From JADLHS01 sp049840435 (GTDB lineage: Bacteria; Verrucomicrobiota; Verrucomicrobiia; Limisphaerales; JADLHS01): 64,000 nt of DNA. The DNA lies in assembly GCA_049840435.1 (NCBI GenBank), contig JASGKY010000014.1, positions 20,376-84,375 of the forward strand, written 5' to 3'. Numbering within the stretch: the stretch's first letter is position 1; every line of letters starts with the position of its first letter. Positions 55,039-64,000 of this stretch are shown piece after piece. The notes under the pieces were generated by a model. The model saw nothing but the letters and a program-made list of their open reading frames with translations, had not been told where the DNA came from and ran no database searches. The position numbers were made by a program, and so were the translations under genes.

Positions 55039-55349
55039 AATTTGGTCAGGGTGTCGTGGACGGTGAGCCACTGTTGTTTTTCCTCCTGCAACGCTTTGCG
55101 ACCTTCCTTGCGTAAGCGGTAATACTTCCGCTTGCGCCCGGTCTCGGCCTCGCGCCACTCGGATTCGATCAATTCCTCCTTCTCCATCCAGTGCAGCACG
55201 GGATAGAGCATGCCTTCAGTCCACACGATCTTGCCACCGGACAATTCGCGCACGCGCTGGATGAGCGCGTAGCCATAATTCTCGCCCTCGGTCAGTACGG
55301 ACAAAACCAACGGCACAGACGAAGCCGCGACGAGTTCCCTTGTAAGCAT
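55011..55349 (-). CDS. PadR-family transcriptional regulator
   Basis: 112 residues. Winged helix with the PadR signature: LVLSVLTEGENYGYALIQRVRELS, ...WTEGMLYPVLHWMEKEELIES and GRKRKYYRLRKEGRKALQEEK. The ATG at 55349 lies inside a CATAGTgttACTATG palindrome and 7 bases after a -10 hexamer. It probably represses itself and the downstream membrane gene until a ligand is bound. Confidence 0.92.
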   Translation of the reverse strand: MLTRELVAASSVPLVLSVLTEGENYGYALIQRVRELSGGKIVWTEGMLYPVLHWMEKEELIESEWREAETGRKRKYYRLRKEGRKALQEEKQQWLTVHDTLTKLWKQQPRLT

Positions 55350-55384
55350 AGTAACACTATGCCTAGCGTTGTAATGCTTGTCAA
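55347..55384 (-). promoter_or_regulatory. Leaderless promoter and palindromic operator of the PadR gene
   Basis: Minus strand: TTGACA (55384-55379), 17-base spacer, CATAGT (55361-55356). Transcription start would be 55349, the A of the ATG. CATAGT GTT ACTATG (55361-55347) is a palindrome covering the -10 and start codon, a natural PadR operator. Confidence 0.75.
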
Positions 55385-55413
55385 GCCTTTGATTTTGGCT
55401 GGTGAAGTGAAAT

Positions 55414-56223
55414 TTATTTCAATGCAGCGACTTTTTTTAGGAGCGTCGGGTCGTTGGGAAATTTGGTCAGTCCCAAACGCCAGGTCGCTTCTGCGAAATC
55501 CTGTTTGCCCATCTTTTGGTACTGGTTACCCAAAGCGACATACGTTTGGACGAAATGCGATTGTTGGGGCAGCGCCTCCTGTTGATCAATGAGGCTGGAT
55601 AGCTTTTGCGCGGCTTCATTGTCGCGCGTCGGCTCGGCGGGCCAGTAAACCATGGTGGAGTATTTCACAAACTGCGCCTCCCAGTTCTGGGGATCAAGCT
55701 TCAGCGCCGCGTTGAAACTCTGGTCGGCCTGCATGGCGAGGATGCCGACTTCGTTTACGTCCGCGCCGGCTTCATGAAGCTGGCGCACCTTATTCAACAT
55801 CGCTTCACCAAGTGTGGTGGGAATGGCGGCATTGTTCGGGTCGTCGGTCGCACGCCGCTTCAATTCAGCGATGACCTGATCCAACTGGCCGGACGTGCGG
55901 AGTTGGTCGAAGAGCTGGTGCTTTTGTCCGGCGAATTGGGGCGCGAGCAACGCATCGACCGTCTTGCGCAACGCTGCAGCCGCTTCGGATTCAACTTCGG
56001 GCACCACGGCATTGGTTGGCGGAGCGGAGGCTGGTTTAGTTTCAACGACAACCGGCACGGACTTGGAAGCGACGGAGACAATTTCAGCGGGTGTAACTGG
56101 CGCGACTTCCGCCGTCGGTGCAACCGCCGGAGTGGGTGGTGATGCGGGGCGTTGTTTGAAATAAACGATTGTACCGGCGATTCCGAGACCGAGCCCAAGT
56201 ACGAGAAGAATGGTAGTTTTCAT
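55414..56223 (-). CDS. Membrane-anchored TPR-like protein
   Basis: 269 residues. N-terminal transmembrane anchor (TTILLVLGLGLGIAGTIVYF), a Pro/Val/Ala-rich linker (residues about 25-75), then TPR-like helices: DDPNNAAIPTTLGEAMLNKV, QADQSFNAALKLDPQNWEAQF and QTYVALGNQYQKMGKQDFAE. The last two are canonical TPR motifs, ending in FPNDPTLLKKVAALK. Probably an envelope scaffold. It follows the sigma factor gene on the same strand by 18 bases. Confidence 0.75.
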   Translation of the reverse strand: MKTTILLVLGLGLGIAGTIVYFKQRPASPPTPAVAPTAEVAPVTPAEIVSVASKSVPVVVETKPASAPPTNAVVPEVESEAAAALRKTVDALLAPQFAGQKHQLFDQLRTSGQLDQVIAELKRRATDDPNNAAIPTTLGEAMLNKVRQLHEAGADVNEVGILAMQADQSFNAALKLDPQNWEAQFVKYSTMVYWPAEPTRDNEAAQKLSSLIDQQEALPQQSHFVQTYVALGNQYQKMGKQDFAEATWRLGLTKFPNDPTLLKKVAALK

Positions 56224-56241
56224 TTCAGTGTTGAGTTGAAG

Positions 56242-57878
56242 TTAAGGAGCAATGGCCGGTGCGGTTGCGGCCTTATGCTTTGCTACCAGCCGCCATTGCA
56301 CGAACAGCGGAGCAATCCAGATGAAATTCAGCCAGAGCGAAAAGCGGCGGAGAAATTCCCCGCCTTGGGTGTACCAATGCGAAAAGATCGATTCGGACGC
56401 AGCTTGATTGACTTGGGCCGCAATGGCCAGATGGCCCCACGCATAATCCCGCGCGAAAGCGATATTGCCTGCGGCAGCGTTCAGACCGATGGAAAAGCAC
56501 CCCATCGACTGCCAGCCGATGGCCAGCGCCCCGTAAGTCCACCCTCCGACCGCGATGCCGCCCAGTGGAATCAAGCCGACTGCGATACCGGCGAACGGAA
56601 TCAGTCCAAACGAAAAGAATCCAACTCCGAAGGGGGCGGCCACAATCCCGCCGAACGCGATCAAGCCGCCGATGGCGTAATTGCCCATCGCGATCCATGC
56701 AGTCACCGGTTTCTTCAGTGGATCGAATCGGTCGCCGATCCGGACGTGAACCAGCGGCAGGCCTAGGAAGGTCGCGCGACTGCGATATTCGAAGGCCGGC
56801 TTGGGCATGACGCCATCATGCTCTTCCGTCAGGATGCGGGTGTAGTAGCGCTTCCGCTCGATGGCGGTCGTGAACATATTTATGAGCACGGCGATCAGGA
56901 AGAAGATGATCGAGCTCATGAACCAGAGGCCAAATTTGGCGGCCAGGGAAAAATGAGGCTGCCGCAAGAAGAGGAGGCTAACGGCAAGCACAGCACCGCA
57001 GCCTGCCGTCAGGATGAGAACGCGGTGGTAAAATGTCTTGATGAACTGGCGTTCGTTTTCGGTGCGCGCTTCCTCCAGGCTTAAACGATAGCCGAGATAG
57101 TTCCCGCAGACGATTAGCAACGGACTGGCGATCGTCGCCAGCAATCCCGTCGCGCCTGCGGACTTGGCCACAGCCCCGCCCTTGGCTGCGGTTAGACCGA
57201 TCGTCGCGGCTTGGGCAGAAACGGTGATGCCGGACAACGCAGTCACGACGCTGAGGGTGAAAGCTTTGCCGGGGTTGGTACAGACCAGGCGACTTCGACA
57301 AACGCGGCGACCTCCTCCGCAAGAAGTTTTCGACCACGCGACAGTCGTTGCTTGACCGCGTCTTCGCTCAACTCCAGCGCCATCGCGACAGCTTCGATGG
57401 ATTGGTGTTCCCGATAAAAAAGCACCAGCGGTTCGCGATAGATTTCCGGGATGCGTTCGAGCGAGCGCCAGAGAATCGCCTGCTCCTCTTTGCTGATGGT
57501 GTGGTCGTGCGGCAACGGTTCGGCAGAAGCGGAGTCATGCACCTCTTCGAACGGCTCGGCGGTGCGCACGGGTTCGCGGCCTTCGCGGCGCAGGGTGCTG
57601 TTGATGCGATTGCGGGCGATGCCGCAGAGCCAGGCGCGGAGTTTGTGTTGCTCGCGCAGGTGGCGGAGATGTTTCCACGCGGTGATGAAGGTTTCCTGGG
57701 CAAGATCTTCGCTCGCCCCAAGGCTGCCGGTGGCACTATAGGCCAGCGAGCAGATGAGGGATTGATAGCGCGAAACAATCTGGCCGAAGGCATCGCGATC
57801 GCCAGACAGACTGGCGGCCACAAGATCGGCATCGTTGTTTGCGACGGCGGACATGGCGGTTGTCATCATAACGTGCAT
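56242..57878 (-). CDS. ECF sigma factor with C-terminal membrane domain, frame broken near 57260
   Basis: The first frame (57878-57243) is an ECF sigma factor: sigma2 with FGQIVSRYQSLICSLAYSATGS and EDLAQETFITAWKHLRHL; sigma4 with EIYREPLVLFYREHQSIEAVAMAL and SEDAVKQRLSRGRKLLAEEVAAFVE. The second frame (57246-56242) has several transmembrane helices and glycine-rich repeats (IAFGGIVAAPFGVGFF). Near 57260 the frame after AAFVE continues in the third frame as TNPGKAFTLSVVTALSG, joining to the second frame; this xPGKAFT segment is usual after the sigma part in this sigma-factor subgroup. So one gene of about 545 residues was intended. A membrane-tethered sigma factor is likely; target genes unknown. 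Confidence 0.72.
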
Positions 57879-58041
57879 GAGTGGTCAAAGCACGCCCGGA
57901 GGTGACAAACTATTATTTAAAAGATTGCTCTACTAAAACTCTCAACCAAAGGTGACATCCCTTGTCCCTCAAAAACCCGGAGGTTGAGATTGGCGACAAT
58001 TCCGGCACATGGTTAGCTTTTGCGAGCAAATACGTTCCGAT

Positions 58042-59727
58042 ATGAGCACCAGCTTTGCCGACAAGGTCCAGATGCAGAACCGGCTTTTCGCCGAGCTATC
58101 CCGTATGTTCGGGCAAGAAGTGCCGCTTTACGACAAGTCGCTCCTCGTAAATCGCGTATGCAACCAGACCGTCTGCGCGCTGCTCGGACAATTGCATGTT
58201 GGTTTCTCGCTTTCGGACGACGAACTCGACCGGACCAGTGGCGAACGCCACGGCGCAATTCGCATCGGCAAGCCGTCTGAGTATCGCTTGATGGGGCGAT
58301 TCTTCGCTGCGTTCGCGATGGAGCCGCATAATTTCTACGACATGGCCAACGTCGGCGCGAAAAGCCAGCCGATCATCGCCACGGCGTTCCGTTCCCGACT
58401 GAATCCGGATCACCGCGTTTTCACGTCGCTATTGCTGACGGATTATTTTGATGCGCCCACCAAAGCCCGCATCGAAGAGTTGCTGGCCACACGGGAAGTT
58501 TTTTCTGCGAAGGCGAAACAGTTGCTCGATAAAAACGAACAGCAGGGCGGGTTAAACTGGGACGATGCGAACGCGCTGATTGCCGAGGGAGTGAACCGCA
58601 TCTTCAAGTGGACGGGGCAGGCGCGTGACTACACGCTCTACAAGGAACTCTGCGACGCGGGATTCAAGATCGCAGCGGACATCGCGTGCTTCGAGTCGCA
58701 CCATCTGAATCATCTCACGCCGAACACATTTTGCATGGACCTCTATACGGCAGCGATGAAGTTCTGCATGGGAGAGATGGATGAAGCAGCCTTCTGTAGT
58801 CGCGCTGAAATCGCATTGGGACGTCTGGTTAAGCGAGCGGATCGCAACTGGATGCGATTGCACTTCAAGCATGTGGACCGCGCCACGCTCGACAGTTTCA
58901 AGCCTGGGGTTATTCCGATGAATGGAGTGGCTGACGCAGCGAAGATGCTGACACGTCGGTTACAACAGGACGACCTTGTGCTGACCAAACTGAAACATGC
59001 GGGCTTCAAAGATTTCACTGAAGGCCCGGCGGAGGACACGCCGGTGTTATTGCGACAGGATTCTTACAAAGCGCTGACCGAGCCGGTGAAGTTTCGCAAT
59101 GCCGACGGCTCGATCGCGGATGCGGTCCACACCGCGCGCTTCGGCGAGATTGAGCAACGCTTTTACGCTACGACGGCAAAAGGCCGCGCGCTTTACGATC
59201 GCTGTTTGGTAGAGGCAGATGCCGCACGGGAAAAAAATCCCGGCCGCGCGAAAAAAGACTTCGCTGCTTACGAAGCGATGTATGCGCAGCCGTTTACGCC
59301 ATTTCCCAAGACGCTTCCGGAATTGCTGGCACAGCAACTCGTTTACGCGCGCTACACTGCTACGCCAAAAGGTCTCGCGGCCAGAGGCAGCATCACTACA
59401 ACTGACCTCACCGAACTCATCAGGCTCGGCTACCTGGACTACGAAGGATTGCGCTATGAAGACTTTCTGCCGGTGAGTGCAGCGGGAATTTTTGCCTCGA
59501 ACTTGAATCAATACGGCACGAAGGCCACCGCCGCGCAGCGTCCCGTTCACACGCAGGCGGACTTGGAGGGAATCCTTGGGCGCAAGATCGTGGAGGCCAA
59601 CAGCACTTACGCCGGCCTAGAAGCAGAATCACTGCTACGGGTTTACGCCGAACTCGGACTGCGCGATAAAATCTCCGCTATCACATGGACGGAATTAGAG
59701 CAGCGAGCGGCGGGATTGTGCCGGTGA
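58042..59727 (+). CDS. 2-oxoadipate dioxygenase/decarboxylase-like (HglS, DUF1338) protein
   Basis: 561 residues from ATG 58042 (MSTSFADKVQMQNRLF). DUF1338 motifs: FESHHLNHLTPNTFCMD, a probable metal-His region; ARFGEIEQRFYATTAKGRALYD with the Glu ligand; PVSAAGIFASNLNQYG at the end. HglS turns 2-oxoadipate into D-2-hydroxyglutarate in D-lysine breakdown using Fe(II). An upstream frame start at 58009 adds 11 residues. No lysine-catabolic genes are beside it, so the substrate is not certain. Confidence 0.85.
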   Translation: MSTSFADKVQMQNRLFAELSRMFGQEVPLYDKSLLVNRVCNQTVCALLGQLHVGFSLSDDELDRTSGERHGAIRIGKPSEYRLMGRFFAAFAMEPHNFYDMANVGAKSQPIIATAFRSRLNPDHRVFTSLLLTDYFDAPTKARIEELLATREVFSAKAKQLLDKNEQQGGLNWDDANALIAEGVNRIFKWTGQARDYTLYKELCDAGFKIAADIACFESHHLNHLTPNTFCMDLYTAAMKFCMGEMDEAAFCSRAEIALGRLVKRADRNWMRLHFKHVDRATLDSFKPGVIPMNGVADAAKMLTRRLQQDDLVLTKLKHAGFKDFTEGPAEDTPVLLRQDSYKALTEPVKFRNADGSIADAVHTARFGEIEQRFYATTAKGRALYDRCLVEADAAREKNPGRAKKDFAAYEAMYAQPFTPFPKTLPELLAQQLVYARYTATPKGLAARGSITTTDLTELIRLGYLDYEGLRYEDFLPVSAAGIFASNLNQYGTKATAAQRPVHTQADLEGILGRKIVEANSTYAGLEAESLLRVYAELGLRDKISAITWTELEQRAAGLCR

Positions 59728-59735
59728 GCACCGCG

Positions 59736-61876
59736 TCAGCCCTGCTGGCTGAATGACGCTGCCATCTCCTGCCTTTCGCGATCCTTTTGCTGGGCCGAGG
59801 AACTGGTCTTGCGCTTCTGCCCCGCCTTCGGTGTGGCGACGGAGATAAAACCACTCGCCGCCTTTTGCGTTGGCGCAGTCGGCGCAGCAATGGTCGTAAT
59901 CTTTGTACCATTCACCAGCGCGCGAAGCGTCAGGACCGCGTGATTCAGCTCGGCCGCCTGGCCTTTGAGTTCTTGTGATGCGGCAGCGCATTCTTCCGAA
60001 GCGGCGGCATTGTGTTGAGTTACGCTATCGAGCTGGGTGACGGCCTGGTTGATCTGATCAAGGCCATGATTCTGTTCCTTGGAAGCTCCGGCTACCTCGG
60101 TGGCAATCGCTTCGAGCGAACGCGCATGGGTGGCGATGCAATCCAACATCGTCGTCGCTTGCGCGGAGAGCGCCACGCATTCATTTGTGCCGGTCAACGC
60201 AGTAGAAATCTTTTCCTTCGTCTCCTTGGCCGCCGTAGCGCTGCGCTTGGACAACTCTCGCACCTCATCTGCCACCACGGCAAAGCCCGCCCCGGCTTCC
60301 CCGGCCCGCGCGGCTTCCACCGCAGCGTTCAAGGCGAGCAGGTTCGTTTGGAACGCGATGTCGTCAATCGTCTTAATGATCTTCTCCATCTCCGCCGTGG
60401 CGGTCTGCAAACTTTGCATCGAGGTGTTCATCTGTTTGATGCTGGCCACACCTTGGTCGGCGGCGGAACGGGCCTCGCGGGATAAATGATTCGCGCGATC
60501 GGAATTTTCAGCGTTGCGCTTCGTCATGGCCAAGAGTTCTTCCATGGATGCACTGGTTTCCTCGATGGAAGCAGCCTGCTGGCTCGCGCCGGAAGCAATC
60601 GTCTGGCTGGAGGCGGACACCAGGCTCGCCGCGTGATCGGTTTGATCCGCACCAGTCTGGAGATGGTCTACCACGGTCAATACTGGGCGTGTGATGCCGC
60701 GCGCTACCAACCAGCTTAAGCACAGGCCTAGCACGCTCACCCCGAGAGCAGAGATGAGCGTCCAGCGCACCAATTGCCCAAGCGAACTTTCCACCGTGCC
60801 AGTGATGTCCGCGTAATCGTCCTGATATGTTTCCGCGCCGACGACCCAATCCCATGGCGCGAAATAGGTGAACGCCGCGAATTTGGTGCGCGCCGCTGAG
60901 TCGCCCGGCGTTTTCCATTGATAAACTTCATTGGTCAGCGAGCCGCCGGTGGTTTGCAATGCTTTGTCCACGATGGCTTGTGTGATCAACCGGTCATTGG
61001 CGTCGCGCATGTCCCAGATGATTTCGTCATCATGCTGGCCTTTCGGACTGACGAAGTATTTGCCGCGATTGTCGCCTTTGGTGCCGAGCACGAACACATT
61101 TCCCGTCTTGCCGACGACGAGCTTGGTCATGCCATCGTGCAATTCCTTGTTGATGCCCGCCATGCTGACGCCGGAATAAATCATGCCGATGACCTTCTTT
61201 TTGTCCGCGTCCCAGATGGGTTCGTAGGCGGTGGCGTAATAAGCGTTCACGACAAACGCGCGGCCGCGATAGACTTCGCCTTTGAGCACGGTTTCCAAAA
61301 CCGCATTGGGTGAACCGTCGGGGCTGACGCGCGGAATGAACGTGCCGATGGCGCGATTGCCGTTCGTTCCCAAAATGCTCGTGGCAACGCGGGGATCATG
61401 TCACCAGCCTGTTCGTTCATGCGCTGGAAGATCGTGCATTCGTCGCGCGTGAGATGTTTCACCTCATCTACGACCGGCGAGGTTCCATCGGCGGCATAAT
61501 TTTGCCCGAGCGAATTTGTGCCGAGCAAGAGTTGCGGCAGCGCGAGCGTCTGAGCTTCCGCGCGTCAATTGGTTCACGGCTTTCCACCGAAACCGATTCG
61601 CCGCCGAACGAAACCGCGCCGTGACGGGTGACGACTTCCCGCGCGATAATCGAGATCGTGGGTCAGGCGGCTTCGATTGCGACGATCGGTCGCCTCGCAA
61701 TTCACGTACAGTGTCTCAATGATCTTGCTGGCTTCACTCAAGGCTTGCTGCTGGATTACAGCTTCCATCTGCGTACGCACCCGGCTGCGTTGCACCAGCG
61801 TGGTCACGAGAAAGGTGGTTGCCGCCAGCGCCACTAACGCAAGGCAGGCGATGATGATTTTAGTGCTGATTTTCAT
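59736..61876 (-). CDS. Methyl-accepting chemotaxis protein with Cache domain, frame broken
   Basis: About 710 residues over several frames. The start at 61876 (MKISTKIIIACLALVALAATTF) is the first membrane helix; a Cache sensor domain follows (VVTRHGAVSFGGESV near 61610, LLLGTNSLGQNYAADGT near 61490, AYEPIWDADKKKVIGMIYSGV) with breaks near 61640, 61560 and 61380. The main frame (61373-59736) contains the second helix, HAMP-like region and the signalling hairpin with EKIIKTIDDIAFQTNLLALNAAVEAARAGEAGAGFAVVADEVR (tip region FQTNLLALNAAVEAARAGE). No CheR/CheB pentapeptide at the C-terminus. Ligand unknown. Paired with a second MCP upstream. Confidence 0.85.
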
Positions 61877-62139
61877 ACAAACAACTTAGGTGGAACGACA
61901 GCGATCCAGCCTTAAGGGCCATCGGCACAATGTCCTGTCGCTTAAGACTCAAAGCCAAGGTATCGCCGGTGGTAATACTGCCCGGAGACAAACTGATAAA
62001 CACCCTCGCCAACGCATGGTCTTGGCAGCCTGTGGATTAAATCCTCAAGCGCGCGGAAGTGTGAAGCAGGGCGCGAGAAAGCCGAATAATTAAACACTGG
62101 TGAGCTGAAGTTTTGGGCCCGGCGACGCACTGCTCTTGC

Positions 62140-63681
62140 CTAGCGATGCCGCCTTGTTATCCAGAGCGAGCGGCGGGTGTTTTCCGAGGTGTGAAACGGG
62201 TGGATGGCCGTTGCTCTGACTGGGAAAGAAGAACGTTGGCAGGTGCCATGAATCAAAGCGCGCAACTCGATCACGGCCTCGGTCAGCGTGGTCGCTTGTG
62301 ATTTCAATTGCTGTGCAGCGGTCGCGCCTTCTTCCGAGGCGGCAGCGTCGCGTCGTGTTACCCGGTCCAGCGCGGTGACGGCTTGGTCGACCTGGTCTAT
62401 CCCGGCGCTTTGTTCCTTCGACGCGTGAGCGACATCATTGGCGAGCTCCTGTAACCCGTGCGCGTGGGTGACGATGCCATCGAGCAGCGTCGCCGTCTTC
62501 GGCACAAGGTGGCGCATTGATTCGTGTTGGTCAGTGTCGAGGCAATCCGGTCCGCCGTTTCCTTGGCCGCGCTCGCGCTGCGCTTGGACAACTCGCGCAC
62601 TTCATCTGCCACCACGGCGAAGCCAGCTCCCGCCTCACCCGCGCGCGCCGCTTCAACGGCCGCGTTCAACGCGAGCAGATTGGTTTGGAAGGCAATGTCG
62701 TCAATCGTCTTGATGATTTTTGCCACCTCGGCACTCGACGCTTGCAGGCGTTTGCATCAACTGCGCATTTGTCTCATGCTCGATACACCTTCATCCGCCG
62801 AGGTGGTCGTTTGGTGTGCGAGGCCGCTGGCGCGATCGGCGTGATCGGTGTTCCGGCGCGTCATGGCCAGCAACTCTTCCATTGAGGCGCTCGTTTCTTC
62901 GAGTAGCCACGAGGCTTGATGTGAGGCGTCTTGCGCGATGGATTGGCCGCCGTCCTCGACCGCATGCGCAGCCTCGCTCACTTGTTGTGCTTGTTCGGAT
63001 AAAACCTTGGTCAACCGCGTCAACGGGCGGGCCATGAAATAGCGCAACGCCAGCAGCACCAGTACGATCACCACAGTCAGCACGTATCGTACCAGCGCCG
63101 TGGTAAAGAGATTCTTCCGGTTGAAATCCCCCTGAAAACGTCACCCACGATTGTTCCGCGCGTTGCAAAGGCGTGGTGGAAAATTCCAGATGCGTGATGC
63201 CACAAACTCGGTCCAAGTTCCATTCATGGCAATCGAGACAGGCTTTCTCCGCATAAATCGGGCGATAAAATTGGAACGCATCTGTTGACCTAATTTTGAT
63301 GCTGTCCTTGGCTGGTGCCCAAGTTGCTTCGCGATCTCCAACGGGAACGATCCTCTGACCTGCTTCGGCACGGAGGAATGTCACCTTGCCCGTACGATCG
63401 GCCAGCGACAGTTCGTGCAGGTCGGGAATGCTCCGTTGCGCGGTGAGGATCTGGTTGAACTTATCCATTTCTCCCGCCGCCATGGCGTCGTCGATGTGGC
63501 AAAGACCGCGTGATGCAGCCGATCGATCCATTGCCATTCGCGCTCGACTTCGCCGGTCAGGTTGTGTTGGGAAAAAATGTGCCGATGTCGGCAAGACTGG
63601 CGTGACGTTGGACAGGGCGGCGGCGACAGAGCACTAACAATCGACCAACAACACCAGCAACAGTTTTGTTTGCAATTTCAC
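62140..63681 (-). CDS. Methyl-accepting chemotaxis protein with periplasmic c-type heme motif, frame broken several times
   Basis: Start GTG 63681 with AGGAGG 5 bases upstream and a first helix (KLQTKLLLVLLV). The sensor domain has FNQILTAQRSIPDLHELSLADRTGKVTF and FQFYRPIYAEKACLDCHEWN; CLDCH is a CxxCH heme-attachment motif, as in heme-sensing DUF3365-like domains. Second helix VVIVLVLLALRYFM, then HAMP-like and the signalling part (FQTNLLALNAAVEAARAGE) ending at 62140. Frame breaks lie near 63640, 63540, 63140, 62750 and 62530. Because many indels interrupt it, it may be decaying or misread. It is a distinct paralogue of the MCP at 59736. Confidence 0.75.
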
Positions 63682-63694
63682 GATACCCTCCTAG

Positions 63695-64000
63695 CGACGA
63701 ACCCCCCAGAGGCGACCCGATCCACCGGGCCATAGCGGGCGCGGTCGCGTCTAGGCAACCCCACCGCTACGCCTGTGAAACCGGCCCTCAACCCCAGAGG
63801 AACATCTCGGTACCGGCCCGGATTTTCGACTGGGTCGCGGGCAGGATTGGAAGTGATAATGACGACTGTGCGGGGGCTAATCCTGTCAGCCGTAAACCGT
63901 TCAGACCTCGAAGAAACGCATCACACTATCGCCATGCTTCAACTGCTTCACCTCTCGCCAAGGTGCTGTTCGGATTCTATCGTGTTTCCCTATTAACCTT
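63695..64000. other. Non-coding region upstream of the second MCP gene
   Basis: About 300 bases with no convincing coding frame. It contains several short inverted repeats, for example AGGATT (63843-63848) with AATCCT (63880-63885) and CCGGCC with GGTACCGG. It should carry the promoter of the chemotaxis gene; no known riboswitch consensus is complete. Confidence 0.4.

Noticed and set aside
61890..61960. CTTAAGG sequences in front of the first MCP gene
   Set aside because: Lack the TTCA half-site 10 bp upstream and a -10-like hexamer at the fixed distance, so not part of the four-box regulon.
63700..64000. Possible cobalamin or cyclic-di-GMP riboswitch upstream of the second MCP
   Set aside because: The minus strand begins with TTAATAGGGAA, as B12 riboswitches do, but the matching P4-P6 pairing and the B12 box are not there, and no full GEMM core (GGCAAACC with GGACGCAAAGCC) is found on either strand.

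Overview
The window looks like a chromosomal segment of a free-living, Gram-negative verrucomicrobium of the Pedosphaera/Limisphaera type. Pointers are LpxD, SurA and secretin (outer membrane), a PEP-CTERM exported protein, futalosine-pathway menaquinone synthesis (MqnE), a bacterial deoxyhypusine-synthase homologue, Gfo/Idh/MocA oxidoreductases, a large carboxypeptidase-regulatory/thioredoxin protein, an ECF sigma factor with a membrane C-terminus, and palindromic or GCTTGG-rich intergenic repeats of a kind I associate with these genomes. No rRNA, tRNA, CRISPR array, phage or transposase gene was seen. The taxonomic call is inference from gene content.

Layout. 1-4.2 kb (minus): partial PQQ-like propeller protein, DUF3634-like protein, DacB, LpxD. 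4.3-8.0 kb (plus): two Gfo/Idh/MocA proteins and a PEP-CTERM protein. 8.0-10.1 kb (minus): a damaged trpC and prfB with its programmed frameshift. 10.2-13.4 kb (plus): molybdopterin oxidoreductase, cysteine desulfurase, dnaN. 13.4-20.7 kb: DUF455/ATP-grasp fusion, deoxyhypusine-synthase homologue, PIN-PhoH, GST, GAPDH, DUF971. 20.7-28.5 kb: type IV pilus pilMNOPQ operon (minus) and three prepilin/pilus genes (plus). 28.6-36.2 kb: the most interesting region, described below. 36.2-47.8 kb: ligA with an odd ligA-like fragment gene, thioredoxin-fold giant protein, dipeptide epimerase, pdxA-surA, two exported Hcp-like proteins. 47.9-59.7 kb: delta-60 repeat protein, zinc metallopeptidase, mqnE plus a remnant copy of its 3' end, PadR/membrane pair, TPR protein, sigma factor, HglS-like protein. 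59.7-63.7 kb: two methyl-accepting chemotaxis proteins, one with a c-heme motif.

The 28.6-36.2 kb block contains a YHYH-domain protein, a single-chain fusion of MbnP (copper-binding) and MbnH (di-heme, MauG-like), a stand-alone receiver protein, two small exported EF-hand proteins, and an OmpR/histidine-kinase pair. Four promoters in the block share the same box: a TTCA half-site, then a YTTAA half-site exactly 10 bp later, then a -10-like hexamer starting 11 bp after the second half-site. At three of them the predicted transcription start falls on the A of the start codon, implying leaderless mRNAs. I read this as one locally regulated, autoregulated envelope metal/redox system.

Many otherwise conserved genes, including prfB and ligA, carry single-base frame breaks. 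Because essential genes are hit, most are probably consensus-sequence errors rather than real pseudogenes; entries give the intended full span and the place of the break.
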